A stretch of DNA of 64,000 nucleotides from Burkholderiaceae bacterium (GCA_024235895.1 JACKLM010000004.1:434001-498000); one strand, 5' to 3'. Counted from the first letter of the stretch, positions 1 through 9,062 are shown. Numbers and translations: made by a program. Notes: generated by a model not told the origin, from the letters alone.

Positions 1-320
1 TGATCGCCAGTCCGGACGAGTCTCATCGGGTCAGAGCAGCCGGCAGCCTCCGGTCTTCGCATGCCGTGCAGGGTGACGCGATGCTCTGCGAGCCCACGGG
101 TTGCAGCACGCACGCCGGTGCGCGGTAGGGATCACCGAGAAGATCAGTCACGGCCATGTAGGGCCGCTGCGTGTGCTCCCGCGAAGAAGTTGCCGCAGGT
201 TTCGAGAGAACTGAGAGCAGTGGCGAGTCGCACCGGGCGACTTCCGGACGGTGGACCGCCACGGCGTGGCCCATGCAGATCGGCGCCGCCCCCCGCGTGG
301 TGTCGCGGAACCCGGAAATG
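1..320. other. No supported gene
   Basis: The stretch between the window edge and the tRNA-Phe terminator holds only short frames on both strands whose residue composition (many Arg, Cys, Pro) looks like shadow translation. I recognise no domain, no good ribosome site and no repeat. Sequence beside a tRNA 3' end is a common landing place for integrative elements, but no integrase or duplicated tRNA end is visible here. Confidence 0.4.
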
Positions 321-350
321 AAAACGCCCAACCAATAGAGGTTGGGCGTT
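321..350 (-). terminator. Rho-independent terminator of tRNA-Phe
   Basis: A perfect 11-bp stem (323-333 paired with 340-350) closes a 6-nt loop and is followed on the minus strand by four T. It lies 7 nt beyond the tRNA 3' end, so it is the natural terminator of that transcript. Confidence 0.85.
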
Positions 351-356
351 GAATGG

Positions 357-432
<76 letters not shown>

Positions 433-446
433 GTCAGAGCCCGCAA

Positions 447-1157
447 TTATAGGCCGCCGCGCCGGTTGCGCCCGAGCGACATGTCCACGCCCAGCTGCCT
501 GAGCTTGCGGTACAGGTGGGTGCGCTCCAGCCCCGTCTTCTCGGCCACGCGCGTCATCGACCCGCCTTCGCGCGCGAGGTGGAACTCGAAATAGCTCTTC
601 TCGAAGAGGTCGCGCGCCTCGCGCAGCGGACGGTCGAGGTCGAAGCTCTGCAGCGGTTGCGGCCCCGCGTCGACGAGGACGCTGTCGGCGACGGCGCCCA
701 TCGGCAGCGTCGTGACCGAGTCCGGATCCGGCGTGGCGATGCCGACGCCGCTGCGCGAGGCCGCCTGCAGCGCGGCACCGGCGGCGCGAGGCGCCGCCCA
801 GCTCAGCCCCTGCTCGACCGCACGCAGCAGCTTCTGCAGCGTGATCGGCTTTTCCAGGAACGCGATCGCGCCGTACTTGGTCGCCTCGACCGCGGTGTCG
901 ATCGTGCCGTGGCCGCTCATCATGATCACCGGCATCGTCAGCCGCCCGGTTGCGCCCCACTCCTTGAGCAACGTGATGCCGTCGACATCGGGCATCCAGA
1001 TGTCCAGCAGCACGAGGTCGGGTTTCATGCGCTCGCGGATCTCGCGCGCCTGGGCGGCGTCCTCCGCGAGCTCGACGGTGTGACCCTCGTCGCCGAGGAT
1101 CTCGGACAGCAGGGCACGGATGCCGAGCTCGTCGTCCACTACCAGGATGATCGCCAT
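447..1157 (-). CDS. ntrX: NtrX-like short response regulator (receiver + Fis HTH)
   Basis: This 236-residue response regulator has an N-terminal receiver domain with the acidic pair D8/D9, phospho-acceptor D52 in LLDIWMPDVDG, and K103 in LEKP. A linker of about 70 residues leads to a C-terminal Fis-type helix-turn-helix (about 195-230, TRVAEKTGLERTHLYRKLRQ). The central sigma-54 AAA+ domain of classical NtrX/NtrC is absent, so it should bind DNA without driving sigma-54 open-complex formation. It lies 21 bp after the NtrY-like kinase gene, its expected partner. Seen: domain layout. Inferred: role in redox, nitrogen or envelope signalling. Confidence 0.9.
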   Translation of the reverse strand: MAIILVVDDELGIRALLSEILGDEGHTVELAEDAAQAREIRERMKPDLVLLDIWMPDVDGITLLKEWGATGRLTMPVIMMSGHGTIDTAVEATKYGAIAFLEKPITLQKLLRAVEQGLSWAAPRAAGAALQAASRSGVGIATPDPDSVTTLPMGAVADSVLVDAGPQPLQSFDLDRPLREARDLFEKSYFEFHLAREGGSMTRVAEKTGLERTHLYRKLRQLGVDMSLGRNRRGGL

Positions 1158-1178
1158 CTGCCCTCGGGAGCCTCGTGG

Positions 1179-3473
1179 TCAGGGCCGCGTCGCGTCCGCC
1201 GTGGCCAGTTGCGAAAATGATAGCGAAACCCGCGCGCCGGCCACCGGGGCGTCGGGGGCGTCGCCCAGGCGGACGTTGCCGATGCTGAGCTCGGCATGGT
1301 GCTCGTCGGCGATCTTGCGCACCACCGCCAGCCCCAGCCCGGTGCCGCGCGGCTTGGTCGTGACGTAGGGCTCGAACGCGCGCTGCAGCACGTGCGGCGC
1401 GAATCCGGGGCCGTTGTCGCGCACCGTCAGCCGCACCGCGCGCACGCTGCCGTCGTCGGCCTGCACCGGCGCGACCGCCAGTCGCACGGCACCGTCGTCG
1501 CGATCGGCGACCGCCTCCAGCGCATTGCGCAGCAGGTTGTGCACGACTTGGCGCAGCTGCGTCGCGTCGCCGAGGATGGCCGGCAGCCCCTCGGTCAGGC
1601 GTGCGCTCAGCTGCCCGCGGTCCTGCGCGTCGCCGTACAGCACCAGCACCTCGGCCGCGAGCGCGGCCAGGTCGACCGGCTGCAGCTGCGCCGCCGGCAG
1701 ACGTGCGTAGTCGCGAAACTCGGTGACGAGCTGCTGCATCGCCTGCACCTGCGCGACGATGGTCGCCACCGAGCGTTCGAGCAGCGCGGCCTCGTTGCCA
1801 GCGAGCTTGTCGTGCAGCTTGTGGCGCAGCCGCTCGGCCGACAGCTGGATCGGCGTCAGCGGGTTGCGGATCTCGTGCGCGAGCCGGCGCGCGACCTCGG
1901 CCCAGGCCTGCGCCCGCTGCGCCGAGACGACCTCGGTGATGTCGTCGAAGACCAGCAGCCGCGCATCCGGCGGCAGCGCGGCGCCGCGCAGCAGCAGCGT
2001 CTGCACCTCGCGCGGCGCACCGGCGCGGGCCTCGCGTGCGAGCTCGAAGGCCTCCTGCCAGTGGTCGCGCTCGCCCGGCTCGGGGTGGGTCGCGAGCTGC
2101 TCGAAGCGCTGCGCGACCGTCCCCGCCAGCGCCTGCAGCTCGGGCCGTCCGTCCAGCCGCTGCCCACGCCACGACGCCAGCGGCAGCCGCAGGATGCGGG
2201 TCGCGCCGGGGTTGGCGGTGTCGATCCGGCCCTCGCGGTCGAGCACGATGACGCCGGCGGTCAGGTTGTCCAGGATCGTCTGCAGCCGCATGCGCGCCCC
2301 CTCGAGCTGGGCCACGCCGCGCTGCACCTGCGCGCGCGCGTCCGCGAGCTGCTGCGTCATGTCGGCGAAGCTGCGCGTCAGCCCGCCGAGCTCGTCGCGC
2401 GACCCGAACACGGGCTTGGCCCTCAGGTCGCCGGCGGCGACCTGGCGCACGCCGTCGGCCAGCAGCAGCAGCGGCCGCGCGAGCTGGTTGCCCAGCACGA
2501 TCGCCAGCAGCACGGCGCCGAAGACCGACAGCACGAGCGCCAGCGTGAGGGTGCCGATGTAGGCACGGCGCAGGCCGTCGCGCGCCAGCGCACGCTGCTG
2601 GTACTCGCTGTACGCGGCCTGCACCGCCAGCGCGTCGGCCGCCAGGGCCGGGGCGATCGGCACCGTGGCCAGCAGGTAGCGGCGCTCGTCGCCGCGCAGG
2701 TCGAGGTCGGTCGACGGCAGCCGCGCCAGCGCCCGCACGCGTGCCGCGAGGGGCCGCGCGCTGCCGTCGTCGTCGCCCAGGCCTTCGACCTGCGCCCCGC
2801 TGCCGTCCGCGCGTGCCTGGCGCAGCAGCAGCGCGGCCGGCCGCTCGGGAATGATGGCGGCGTCACCGCCGGCCGTGACCAGCACCTGTCCGCTGTCGGC
2901 GACGATCGCGACCTCGCTGGCGCCGAGCTGCTCGCGCAGCCGCTCCAGCGTCAGCGCGGCCAGCACGCTGCGCGGGTCGCCCAGCCGCTCGGCGGCCAGC
3001 CGCGTCTTGGCCTCGACGTCCGCGGCCAGCGTATCGAGCACGCTGCGTCCCAGCCCGAGACCGGCGTCCAGCGCGCTGGCGACGCGCTCGTCGAACCAGG
3101 CCTCGATGCTGCGGGTCACGAACTGGTAGGAGACGGTGTAGATGACCATCCCCGGCAGCAGGCCGACGAGGGCGAAAATCCCGGCCAGCTTGATCAGCAG
3201 CCGGCTGCCGAACTTGCCGCGCCGCAGCCGCAGCGCCAGCCGGACGACGGCGAGGCCGACCACCGCCAGCAGCAGCGCACCGATGGCGGCGTTGGCCCAG
3301 AACAGCCATCCGAAGTGGCGCTCGTAGAAGCCGCCGCCGCGCGCGACGAGCGCCAGCACGAAGGTCAGCACCAGCGCCACGCCGGTGGCGGCGACGAGCG
3401 CGACGCCCCACGCCCAGCGCAGGGCATTGCGGCTGCGGTGAGGACGGCTCGCGCTGGCGGTGGACATGCGCAA
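1179..3473 (-). CDS. ntrY: NtrY-like membrane sensor histidine kinase
   Basis: The 764-residue kinase has an N-terminal block of transmembrane helices (about 20-45, 60-80, 95-120), an extracytoplasmic sensor region, another helix near 315-335, and a HAMP segment. A PAS region (DREGRIDTANPGATRIL) follows. The HisKA dimerisation domain has its phospho-acceptor in RLAHEIRNPLTPIQ (about H533), and the ATPase domain has an N-box HNLLRNALEAV and DNGPGF/GTGLGL boxes. Layout and length match the NtrY family. It sits in the rsmB-DUF4390-ntrY-ntrX order known from Burkholderiales, 19 bp from the preceding gene, so it is co-transcribed. The signal sensed cannot be read from the sequence. Confidence 0.93.
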   Translation of the reverse strand: MRMSTASASRPHRSRNALRWAWGVALVAATGVALVLTFVLALVARGGGFYERHFGWLFWANAAIGALLLAVVGLAVVRLALRLRRGKFGSRLLIKLAGIFALVGLLPGMVIYTVSYQFVTRSIEAWFDERVASALDAGLGLGRSVLDTLAADVEAKTRLAAERLGDPRSVLAALTLERLREQLGASEVAIVADSGQVLVTAGGDAAIIPERPAALLLRQARADGSGAQVEGLGDDDGSARPLAARVRALARLPSTDLDLRGDERRYLLATVPIAPALAADALAVQAAYSEYQQRALARDGLRRAYIGTLTLALVLSVFGAVLLAIVLGNQLARPLLLLADGVRQVAAGDLRAKPVFGSRDELGGLTRSFADMTQQLADARAQVQRGVAQLEGARMRLQTILDNLTAGVIVLDREGRIDTANPGATRILRLPLASWRGQRLDGRPELQALAGTVAQRFEQLATHPEPGERDHWQEAFELAREARAGAPREVQTLLLRGAALPPDARLLVFDDITEVVSAQRAQAWAEVARRLAHEIRNPLTPIQLSAERLRHKLHDKLAGNEAALLERSVATIVAQVQAMQQLVTEFRDYARLPAAQLQPVDLAALAAEVLVLYGDAQDRGQLSARLTEGLPAILGDATQLRQVVHNLLRNALEAVADRDDGAVRLAVAPVQADDGSVRAVRLTVRDNGPGFAPHVLQRAFEPYVTTKPRGTGLGLAVVRKIADEHHAELSIGNVRLGDAPDAPVAGARVSLSFSQLATADATRP

Positions 3474-3492
3474 GGGGGGGTGGGCCGTGGCG

Positions 3493-4083
3493 TCAGTCCA
3501 GCGGCAGCTCGCGCTCGGCGCGCAGCACCCAGCCCGGCCGGCCCTCGATGCCGATCTGCATGGGCCCGGGCAGCCGGGTGGCGTCGAGCTCGTAGCGAAA
3601 GCGCAGGTAATGGATGGCGTCGGCGTCGAGGTCGGCCATCGACGCCAGCGCCCAGCCGCTGGCGCTGGAAGTCGCCGCCAGCGCCTCGCCGAGCGACCCG
3701 TAGGACTGGCCCAGCCCGCCGAGCGCGACCCGCCACGCCGCGGTCAGCGGCTGGAAGGCGACGCGCCAGACGCGGCGCACGCGCGCGATGCGCTCGTCGC
3801 GCCAATACCAGCGGCTGCGGTACAGCGTCGCCTCGGCGACGAAGTAGACCGGCACGCCACGGCGCAGCGCATCCTCGACCGCGCGCGACAGCGTGACGCG
3901 GGCGTTGAACTCGACCGTCAGCGCATCGCCCTCGCGCTGCAGCGCCAGCCGCGTCAGCTCGACGCCGGGCGCGCCGCCCTGTGCGCGCCCGCGCGGCGTC
4001 GCGCCGGCGGCCGCCAGCAGCAGTGCGAGGCTGCGGCGCAACAGGTCGCGGCGTCCTTCAGGGCGGCGCGGGGCGGCGTGCAT
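3493..4083 (-). CDS. DUF4390 exported protein
   Basis: The 196-residue product starts with an Arg-rich n-region and a hydrophobic stretch (RSLALLLAAAGATP), then the conserved DUF4390 pattern: a basic/amphipathic strand-rich domain with YRSRWYWRDERIARVRRVWRVAF near the middle and a beta-rich end. Function is unknown; the family lies between rsmB and ntrY in many betaproteobacteria, hinting at a link to the NtrYX signal. The reading frame stays open back to 4206. I chose ATG 4083 because it directly precedes the signal-like sequence and gives the usual family length; the longer form would add 41 Pro/Ala/Arg-rich residues. Confidence 0.8.
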   Translation of the reverse strand: MHAAPRRPEGRRDLLRRSLALLLAAAGATPRGRAQGGAPGVELTRLALQREGDALTVEFNARVTLSRAVEDALRRGVPVYFVAEATLYRSRWYWRDERIARVRRVWRVAFQPLTAAWRVALGGLGQSYGSLGEALAATSSASGWALASMADLDADAIHYLRFRYELDATRLPGPMQIGIEGRPGWVLRAERELPLD

Positions 4084-4218
4084 GGGTGCGGGGTGGGGCG
4101 GGGCGGTTGCGGCGGGACGGGGTGCGGCGCGGCGGGTGACGCGTGCACCGCTGTGCGCGCAGCGACCCAGCCCGCTGCATGCGCACAGCGACTCGGGCCA
4201 CTGCACGCGCGCCGCGGT

Positions 4219-5661
4219 TCACGCCGCCTTGTGCAGCAGGGCGTAGAAGAAGCCGTCGTGCCAGACTGCGCCTGCGTCACCGTCGCCGACATTGTCGGCC
4301 AGCGGCAGCCAGTGACCGGGTGCCGCGGCGTCGATCCGCGGCCCGGGGGGGCCGAGCCGTTGCACGAATGCATCGATCTGCGCCTGGCCTTCGGCGCGGA
4401 AGATCGAGCAGGTCGCATAGAGCAGCCGCCCGCCAGGCGCAACCAGCGGCCACAGCGCGTCCAGCAGCGCGGCCTGCGTGCGCACCAGCGCGTCGACGTC
4501 GCCGGGGCGGCGCAGCCAGGGGATGTCCGGGTGGCGGCGCACGATCCCCGACGCCGTGCAAGGGGCGTCGAGCAGCACGGCGTCGAACGGCCGCCCGTCC
4601 CACCAGCGCGCCGGCTCCCGCGCGTCGGCGGCCTCGAGCCGCGCGCCGGCCAGGCCGAGCCGCTGCAGCGTCTCGCCGATGCGCGCGAGGCGCTGCGCGT
4701 CGCGGTCCAGCGCGAGCAGTTCGAGGTCGGGCCGGCATTCGAGCAGCTGCGCGGTCTTGCCGCCCGGGGCGGCGCAGGCGTCGAGCACGCGCGCACCGGC
4801 GCGCAGCGGCGGCACGCCGGCGACCGCGCCGCCGCCGATCAGCAGCGGCGCGGCGAGTTGCGCCGCGGCGTCCTGCACCGAGACCTCGCCGTCGTCGAAT
4901 CCGGGCAGCGCCTGCACCGGGCAGGGCTGGTCCAGCATGACCGCCTGGCCGCCGAGCCGCGGATCGCCCAGCAGCCGGCCCGGGCGGCCGGCGTCGGCCG
5001 CGCGCTGCAGCCAGGCGGGGCCGCGGGTGCGGCGCAGGTTGACGCGCAGCGTCATCGGCGGGTGGCTGGCGGCGGCGCGCAGCAGCGCCTGCCACTGGTC
5101 GGGCCAGTCGCGGCGCACGCGGTCGATCCACCACGCGGGGTGGTTCCACGCCGCCTGCGGGTCGTGCGCGGCGGCCACGGTGAGCGCATCGCGCTCGCGC
5201 ACGAAGCGCCGCAGCACCGCGTTGACGAATCCGGCAGCGTTCGGGGTGCGCCGGCGCGCACAGGCCACTGCCTGGTCGACCAGCGTGTGGTCGGCGTAGG
5301 GCGGGTCGGCCGCCGGCCACAGCAGCGCCAGCGCCAGCAGCAGCAAGGCGTCGACCTGCGGCGGTGGGTTGCGCGGCGCCAGCGCGGCGCGCGCGAACGA
5401 GGCGCTGCCGAGCCGGCGCAGCGCGAGCGAGGCCAGCGCCAGCGCGCCGGCGCGCGCGTCCGGCGCGGTCCGCACAAGCGCATCGCCGAGCGAGCGCCCG
5501 GCGCGCACCGCCTGCAACGCGTCCGCCGCGTGGCCGAGCAGCTGCGCCAGCGGCAGCGAGCTCGTGGCCGGCCCGGCATGCGGCGCGGCTGCGGCTGCGG
5601 TTGCCGCCGGCGACGGTGGGCGTGCGGGGGGCGGCTTGCGGCTCGGCTTGCGGGTCGGCAC
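4219..5661 (-). CDS. rsmB: 16S rRNA (cytosine-967-C5)-methyltransferase RsmB
   Basis: RsmB methylates C967 of 16S rRNA using S-adenosylmethionine. Visible parts are an N-terminal NusB-like helical RNA-binding region (about 45-180) and a Rossmann methyltransferase domain with DACAAPGGKTAQLLE, DAPCTASG (motif IV cysteine) and LLYATCSIF (motif VI nucleophile). The frame is open to an ATG at 5802, but that segment overlaps the folE promoter region and is not family-like. The GTG at 5661 (VPTRKPSRKP) gives 480 residues, still slightly long because of an Ala/Pro-rich N-terminal tail. No strong Shine-Dalgarno precedes it, so the start is uncertain. It heads the rsmB-DUF4390-ntrYX operon and diverges from folE. 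Confidence 0.88.
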   Translation of the reverse strand: MPTRKPSRKPPPARPPSPAATAAAAAPHAGPATSSLPLAQLLGHAADALQAVRAGRSLGDALVRTAPDARAGALALASLALRRLGSASFARAALAPRNPPPQVDALLLLALALLWPAADPPYADHTLVDQAVACARRRTPNAAGFVNAVLRRFVRERDALTVAAAHDPQAAWNHPAWWIDRVRRDWPDQWQALLRAAASHPPMTLRVNLRRTRGPAWLQRAADAGRPGRLLGDPRLGGQAVMLDQPCPVQALPGFDDGEVSVQDAAAQLAAPLLIGGGAVAGVPPLRAGARVLDACAAPGGKTAQLLECRPDLELLALDRDAQRLARIGETLQRLGLAGARLEAADAREPARWWDGRPFDAVLLDAPCTASGIVRRHPDIPWLRRPGDVDALVRTQAALLDALWPLVAPGGRLLYATCSIFRAEGQAQIDAFVQRLGPPGPRIDAAAPGHWLPLADNVGDGDAGAVWHDGFFYALLHKAA

Positions 5662-5819
5662 GCCGGCAGTGTAGGGGGCGGCGGTGTGATTGGCCCGGTG
5701 GCAAGCCGTGCCGGCGGCAACGCCGCTTTGCGGCCCCTGCCGTTGCCGGCGCAGACCCTTCGGCTGCAGCGCGCCCCCGATGCATGCAGAATGCTTCGGC
5801 ACTTCGAGGGAGACCGCTT

Positions 5820-6572
5820 ATGCCCGAGCCGAGCTCGACCGCCGCGCCGGAGCGCGCCGGCCGCCTGTTCCGCAGCGAAGACGAACTCGCAGCGTTGCCC
5901 GCGTCCGAGCGCATCCGCTACCGCCTGGTCGCGGCCGACCGCCGCTACCACGCCAACGACAACATCTCGGCGTTCGTGCGCGCGGGCGAGCTCGATGAGC
6001 TCAAGGCCGAGGTGCGCGAGAAGGTCGACGCGCTGCTGCGCGCCCTCGTCATCGACACCGACAGCGACCACAATACGCAGGAGACCGCCAAGCGGGTCGC
6101 CAAGATGTACGTCGACGAGGTCTTTCGCGGCCGCTTCCACCCGATGCCGTCGGTGACCGAGTTTCCGAACGTCGAGCGGCTCAACGAGCTGATGATCGTC
6201 GGTCCGATCACCGTGCGCAGCGCGTGCAGCCACCATCTGTGCCCGATCTTCGGCAAGGTCTGGATCGGGCTGCTTCCCAACGAGCACTCCAACCTGATCG
6301 GGCTGTCCAAGTACGCGCGCATCTGCGACTGGATCATGAGCCGGCCGCAGATCCAGGAGGAGGCGGTGACGATGCTGGCCAACGAGTTGCAGGAGCGCGT
6401 GCATCCCGACGGGCTGGCGATCGTGATGGAGGCGGACCACTTCTGCATGCACTGGCGCGGCGTCAAGGACACCGACTCGGCGATGGTCAACAGCGTGATG
6501 CGCGGCGCATTCCTGAAGGATCCGAACCTGCGGCGCGAATTCCTCGCGCTGCTGTCGCGCAAGCACGGCTGA
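5820..6572 (+). CDS. folE: GTP cyclohydrolase I
   Basis: FolE converts GTP to 7,8-dihydroneopterin triphosphate, the entry step to folate and pterins. The 250-residue product carries the zinc ligands C136 and H139 in SACSHHLCP and C209 in DHFCMHWRG, together with the HPxxxVTEFPN and GLSKYARI blocks of the family. The N-terminal ~45 residues precede the catalytic core. ATG 5820 was chosen because conserved sequence begins soon after and the longer upstream frame is antisense to rsmB. A BLUF photoreceptor gene follows 76 bp downstream on the same strand, so the two may be co-transcribed. Confidence 0.95.
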   Translation: MPEPSSTAAPERAGRLFRSEDELAALPASERIRYRLVAADRRYHANDNISAFVRAGELDELKAEVREKVDALLRALVIDTDSDHNTQETAKRVAKMYVDEVFRGRFHPMPSVTEFPNVERLNELMIVGPITVRSACSHHLCPIFGKVWIGLLPNEHSNLIGLSKYARICDWIMSRPQIQEEAVTMLANELQERVHPDGLAIVMEADHFCMHWRGVKDTDSAMVNSVMRGAFLKDPNLRREFLALLSRKHG

Positions 6573-6648
6573 CGCCGCCGACCGACCGGCGCCCGCATCG
6601 ACCCCGAAGCCCGCGCGACGAACCGCCAACCCGAAACCGGAGCCCGAG

Positions 6649-7074
6649 ATGCTCGTCCGCCTGCTCTACGCCAGCCGTGCCTCCGCCACCATCGACGAGC
6701 ACGAGCTGCTGGCCATCCTGCGCAAGTCCAAGGCCAACAACCCGGCGCACGGCATCACCGGCGTGCTTTGCCTGTCGGACGGCATCTTCCTGCAGGCGCT
6801 GGAGGGTGGCCGTACCCAGGTCAACCGGCTGTACAACCGCATCGTCGCCGACCCGCGCCACACCGACGTCCAGCTCCTGAGCTACCAGGAGATCGGCGAG
6901 CGCCGCTTCGCCGGCTGGTCGATGGGCCAGGTCAACATGGCGCGTCTGAACCGCGCGCTGTTGCTCAAGTACTCGGAGACGGCGACGCTGGACCCGTTCG
7001 CGGTCTCCGGCGCGGTGTCGATGGCGCTGTTCGACGAGCTCGTCGCCACCGCCTCGGTGGTCGGGCAGGCCTGA
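6649..7074 (+). CDS. BLUF domain blue-light sensor, PixD type
   Basis: This 141-residue protein is essentially a lone BLUF domain, which binds FAD and responds to blue light through a hydrogen-bond switch. The family residues are in place: Y7 (LLYASRA), N31 (NNPAHGITGVL), Q49 (GIFLQALEG), W90 and M92 (FAGWSMG). These align one position earlier than Y8/N32/Q50/W91/M93 of cyanobacterial PixD. After the ferredoxin-like fold only a short helical C-terminal segment of about 40 residues follows, with no output domain, so signalling must pass through a partner protein. It lies between folE and soxY. Light-dependent control of a neighbour is possible but not shown. Confidence 0.93.
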   Translation: MLVRLLYASRASATIDEHELLAILRKSKANNPAHGITGVLCLSDGIFLQALEGGRTQVNRLYNRIVADPRHTDVQLLSYQEIGERRFAGWSMGQVNMARLNRALLLKYSETATLDPFAVSGAVSMALFDELVATASVVGQA

Positions 7075-7281
7075 CGTACCGTGCTATGTATTCGGGGCAA
7101 TCCCTATGTCGCCCCGGCCGGCGAGGCTGGAAGATGCAGTCGTGCTTTGCCGGGCCTTGCCGATGGGTCGGTAGTGGCCTGACCGCCGTTCCCGGGGGGC
7201 GCCTGCGTCGAGCAGGGGGAACCGTCCTCCTGCCGTCAGTTTCTCGCCCCGTATGACCGTAGTTCTGCATATAAGGAGCCA

Positions 7282-7743
7282 ATGATGCAAACCCGCCGAG
7301 ACATGCTGGCGCAAAGCGCCACCGTCGCCGGATTGCTCGCCACCGCCGGGATGCTCCCCGAGCCCGCGCTGGCGGCGTGGAACAAGGCGGCGTTCGAGGC
7401 CAAGAACCTCGCCGACGTCGCCAAGGCGCTGGGCGGCTCGGCGCCGCAGGCCAGCGGCGAGGTCACGCTCAACGGGCCCGATATCGCCGAGAACGGGGCC
7501 GTGGTGCCGGTCGGGGCGGCATCCTCGGCCGCCGGCGTCAAGCGGCTGCTGCTGCTGGTGGAGAAGAACCCCAACATGCTGGCGGCGGCGTTCGACCTCA
7601 CCGACGCGGTGGAGGCCAACGTCGCCACGCGCGTGAAGATGGGCCAGTCCTCCGACGTCTACGCGGTGGCGATGATGGCCGACGGCCGCATGCTGTACGC
7701 GAAGAAGGAGATCAAGGTCACGCTGGGCGGCTGCGGCGGCTAA
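7282..7743 (+). CDS. soxY: Sulfur-carrier subunit SoxY
   Basis: SoxY is the periplasmic protein that carries sulfur intermediates covalently during thiosulfate oxidation. The 153-residue precursor has a twin-arginine signal (TRRDMLAQSA followed by a hydrophobic run ending ALA near residue 31), a beta-sandwich domain, and the diagnostic C-terminal GGCGG with carrier Cys151 on a flexible arm. An AAGGAG site sits 3-4 nt before ATG 7282; a second in-frame ATG follows immediately. It is the first gene of soxYZAXB. Confidence 0.97.
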   Translation: MMQTRRDMLAQSATVAGLLATAGMLPEPALAAWNKAAFEAKNLADVAKALGGSAPQASGEVTLNGPDIAENGAVVPVGAASSAAGVKRLLLLVEKNPNMLAAAFDLTDAVEANVATRVKMGQSSDVYAVAMMADGRMLYAKKEIKVTLGGCGG

Positions 7744-7821
7744 GCGCCGGCTGCGGCGCCCGCCACGGCCCGATCGCCGTTGTCGATCGACCCCCGACGA
7801 TTCAGCAAGCAGGAGCACCCC

Positions 7822-8133
7822 ATGGCAGACCCGATGCGCATCCGCGCCCAAGCCGCCGGAGACAAGACCACCGTCCGCGTCCTCATGGCGCACGAGATGG
7901 AGACCGGCCAGCGCAAGGATTCCGCTGGCAAACCGATCCCGGCCTGGTTCATCCAGGAAGTCACCGTCGCCCACAACGGCAACGCCGTGCTGACGGCGCA
8001 GTGGGGGCCGGCGGTGTCGAAGAACCCCTTCATGCAGTGCACCGTCAAGGGTGCCAAGGCGGGCGACAAGATCACCGTCAGCTGGGTCGACAACAAGGGC
8101 GAGAAGCGCAGCGACGAGGCGACGGTCGCCTGA
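7822..8133 (+). CDS. soxZ: Sulfur-carrier partner SoxZ
   Basis: SoxZ (103 residues) forms the heterodimer with SoxY. The product shows the short immunoglobulin-like fold typical of the family, with MRIRAQAAGDKTTVRVLMAH at the start and the block HEMETGQRKDSAGKPIPAWF in the first half. There is no signal peptide, as expected because SoxZ is exported together with Tat-dependent SoxY. ATG 7822 follows an AGGAG site and matches the usual length; an upstream GTG-like frame was ignored. It lies 78 bp after soxY and 107 bp before soxA. Confidence 0.96.
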   Translation: MADPMRIRAQAAGDKTTVRVLMAHEMETGQRKDSAGKPIPAWFIQEVTVAHNGNAVLTAQWGPAVSKNPFMQCTVKGAKAGDKITVSWVDNKGEKRSDEATVA

Positions 8134-8240
8134 GCGGGCGGCCGGTCGTGCCGGGCACGCGGCCCCTTCCGGTGCCCGCACGCCATGACGCGCGCCACGG
8201 ATCGTTGGCGCGCGGGATACGACAAGAAGAGGAGACAGCG

Positions 8241-9044
8241 ATGAAGCAGACGACCTTGCACGCAGCGGTGCTCGCGCTGGCACTGTCCGCCAGCGGCCAT
8301 GCGATGGCGCAGGACACGGCCAAGGGCATTGCCGAGTACCGCAAGATGCTCGAGGACGGCAACCCGGCCGAGCTCTACGAGATGAAGGGCGAGGCGCTGT
8401 GGCGCCAGAAGCGCGGGCCGAAGAGCGCCTCGCTCGAGCGCTGCGACCTCGGCAAGGGGCCGGGTGTCGTCAAGGGCGCCTTCGTCGAGCTGCCGCGCTA
8501 CTTCGCCGATACCGGCCGCGTGCAGGATCTCGAGTCGCGCCTCGTGAGCTGCATGGCGACGCTGCAGGGTTTCGACGCCGCCGAGATCGCCAAGACCGCG
8601 TTCGGCAAGGGCGAGATGGCCAACGTGACCGCGCTGGCAACCTGGATCGCGGCGCAGTCGCGCGGCATGCGATTCGCCCTGCCGACCGCGCACCCCGAGG
8701 AGAAGCGCTTCGTCGAGCTCGGCAAGCGCGCGTTCTTCTACCGCGCCGGCCCGCACGATTTCGCCTGCGCGACCTGCCACGCGGTCGACGGGCAGCGCAT
8801 CCGGCTGCAGGACCTGCCCAACCTGACGAAGAACCCGGGCGACGGCATCGGTTTCGCGGCCTGGCCGGCGTACCGCGTCTCCAACGGCCAGATGTGGAGC
8901 ATGCAGCTGCGGCTGAACGACTGCTACCGCCAGCAGCGCTTCCCCTACCCGGGGTTCGGCTCCGACGTCACGATCGCGCTGGGCTCGTACATGGGCGTCA
9001 ATGCGCGCGGCGCCGAGTCGATCGTGCCGGCGATCAAGCGCTGA
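8241..9044 (+). CDS. soxA: c-type cytochrome SoxA (single-haem form)
   Basis: SoxA pairs with SoxX to couple thiosulfate oxidatively to the SoxY cysteine. The 267-residue precursor has a Sec signal ending AMAQ near residue 24. Only one CXXCH is present (CATCH, C176/C179/H180). The N-terminal haem of the dihaem type is replaced by two lone cysteines, C68 and C104, which in single-haem SoxA form a disulfide. The catalytic, persulfide-bearing cysteine is C228 in LNDCYRQQRFPYPG. A GAGGAG site precedes ATG 8241. It lies 18 bp before soxX. Confidence 0.96.
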   Translation: MKQTTLHAAVLALALSASGHAMAQDTAKGIAEYRKMLEDGNPAELYEMKGEALWRQKRGPKSASLERCDLGKGPGVVKGAFVELPRYFADTGRVQDLESRLVSCMATLQGFDAAEIAKTAFGKGEMANVTALATWIAAQSRGMRFALPTAHPEEKRFVELGKRAFFYRAGPHDFACATCHAVDGQRIRLQDLPNLTKNPGDGIGFAAWPAYRVSNGQMWSMQLRLNDCYRQQRFPYPGFGSDVTIALGSYMGVNARGAESIVPAIKR

Positions 9045-9062
9045 GCCGTGGAGGACACGAAG

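Noticed and set aside
23..331. Minus-strand 102-codon frame at the window start
   Set aside because: Mixed composition without domain or ribosome site; overlaps the tRNA terminator.
1296..6156. Long plus-strand frames (866 and 898 codons) opposite ntrY, DUF4390 and rsmB
   Set aside because: Antisense frames kept open by high GC; His/Gln/Arg/Val-rich composition typical of shadow translation.
7075..7281. Possible riboswitch upstream of soxY
   Set aside because: No conserved riboswitch core could be matched; only a normal ribosome site is evident.
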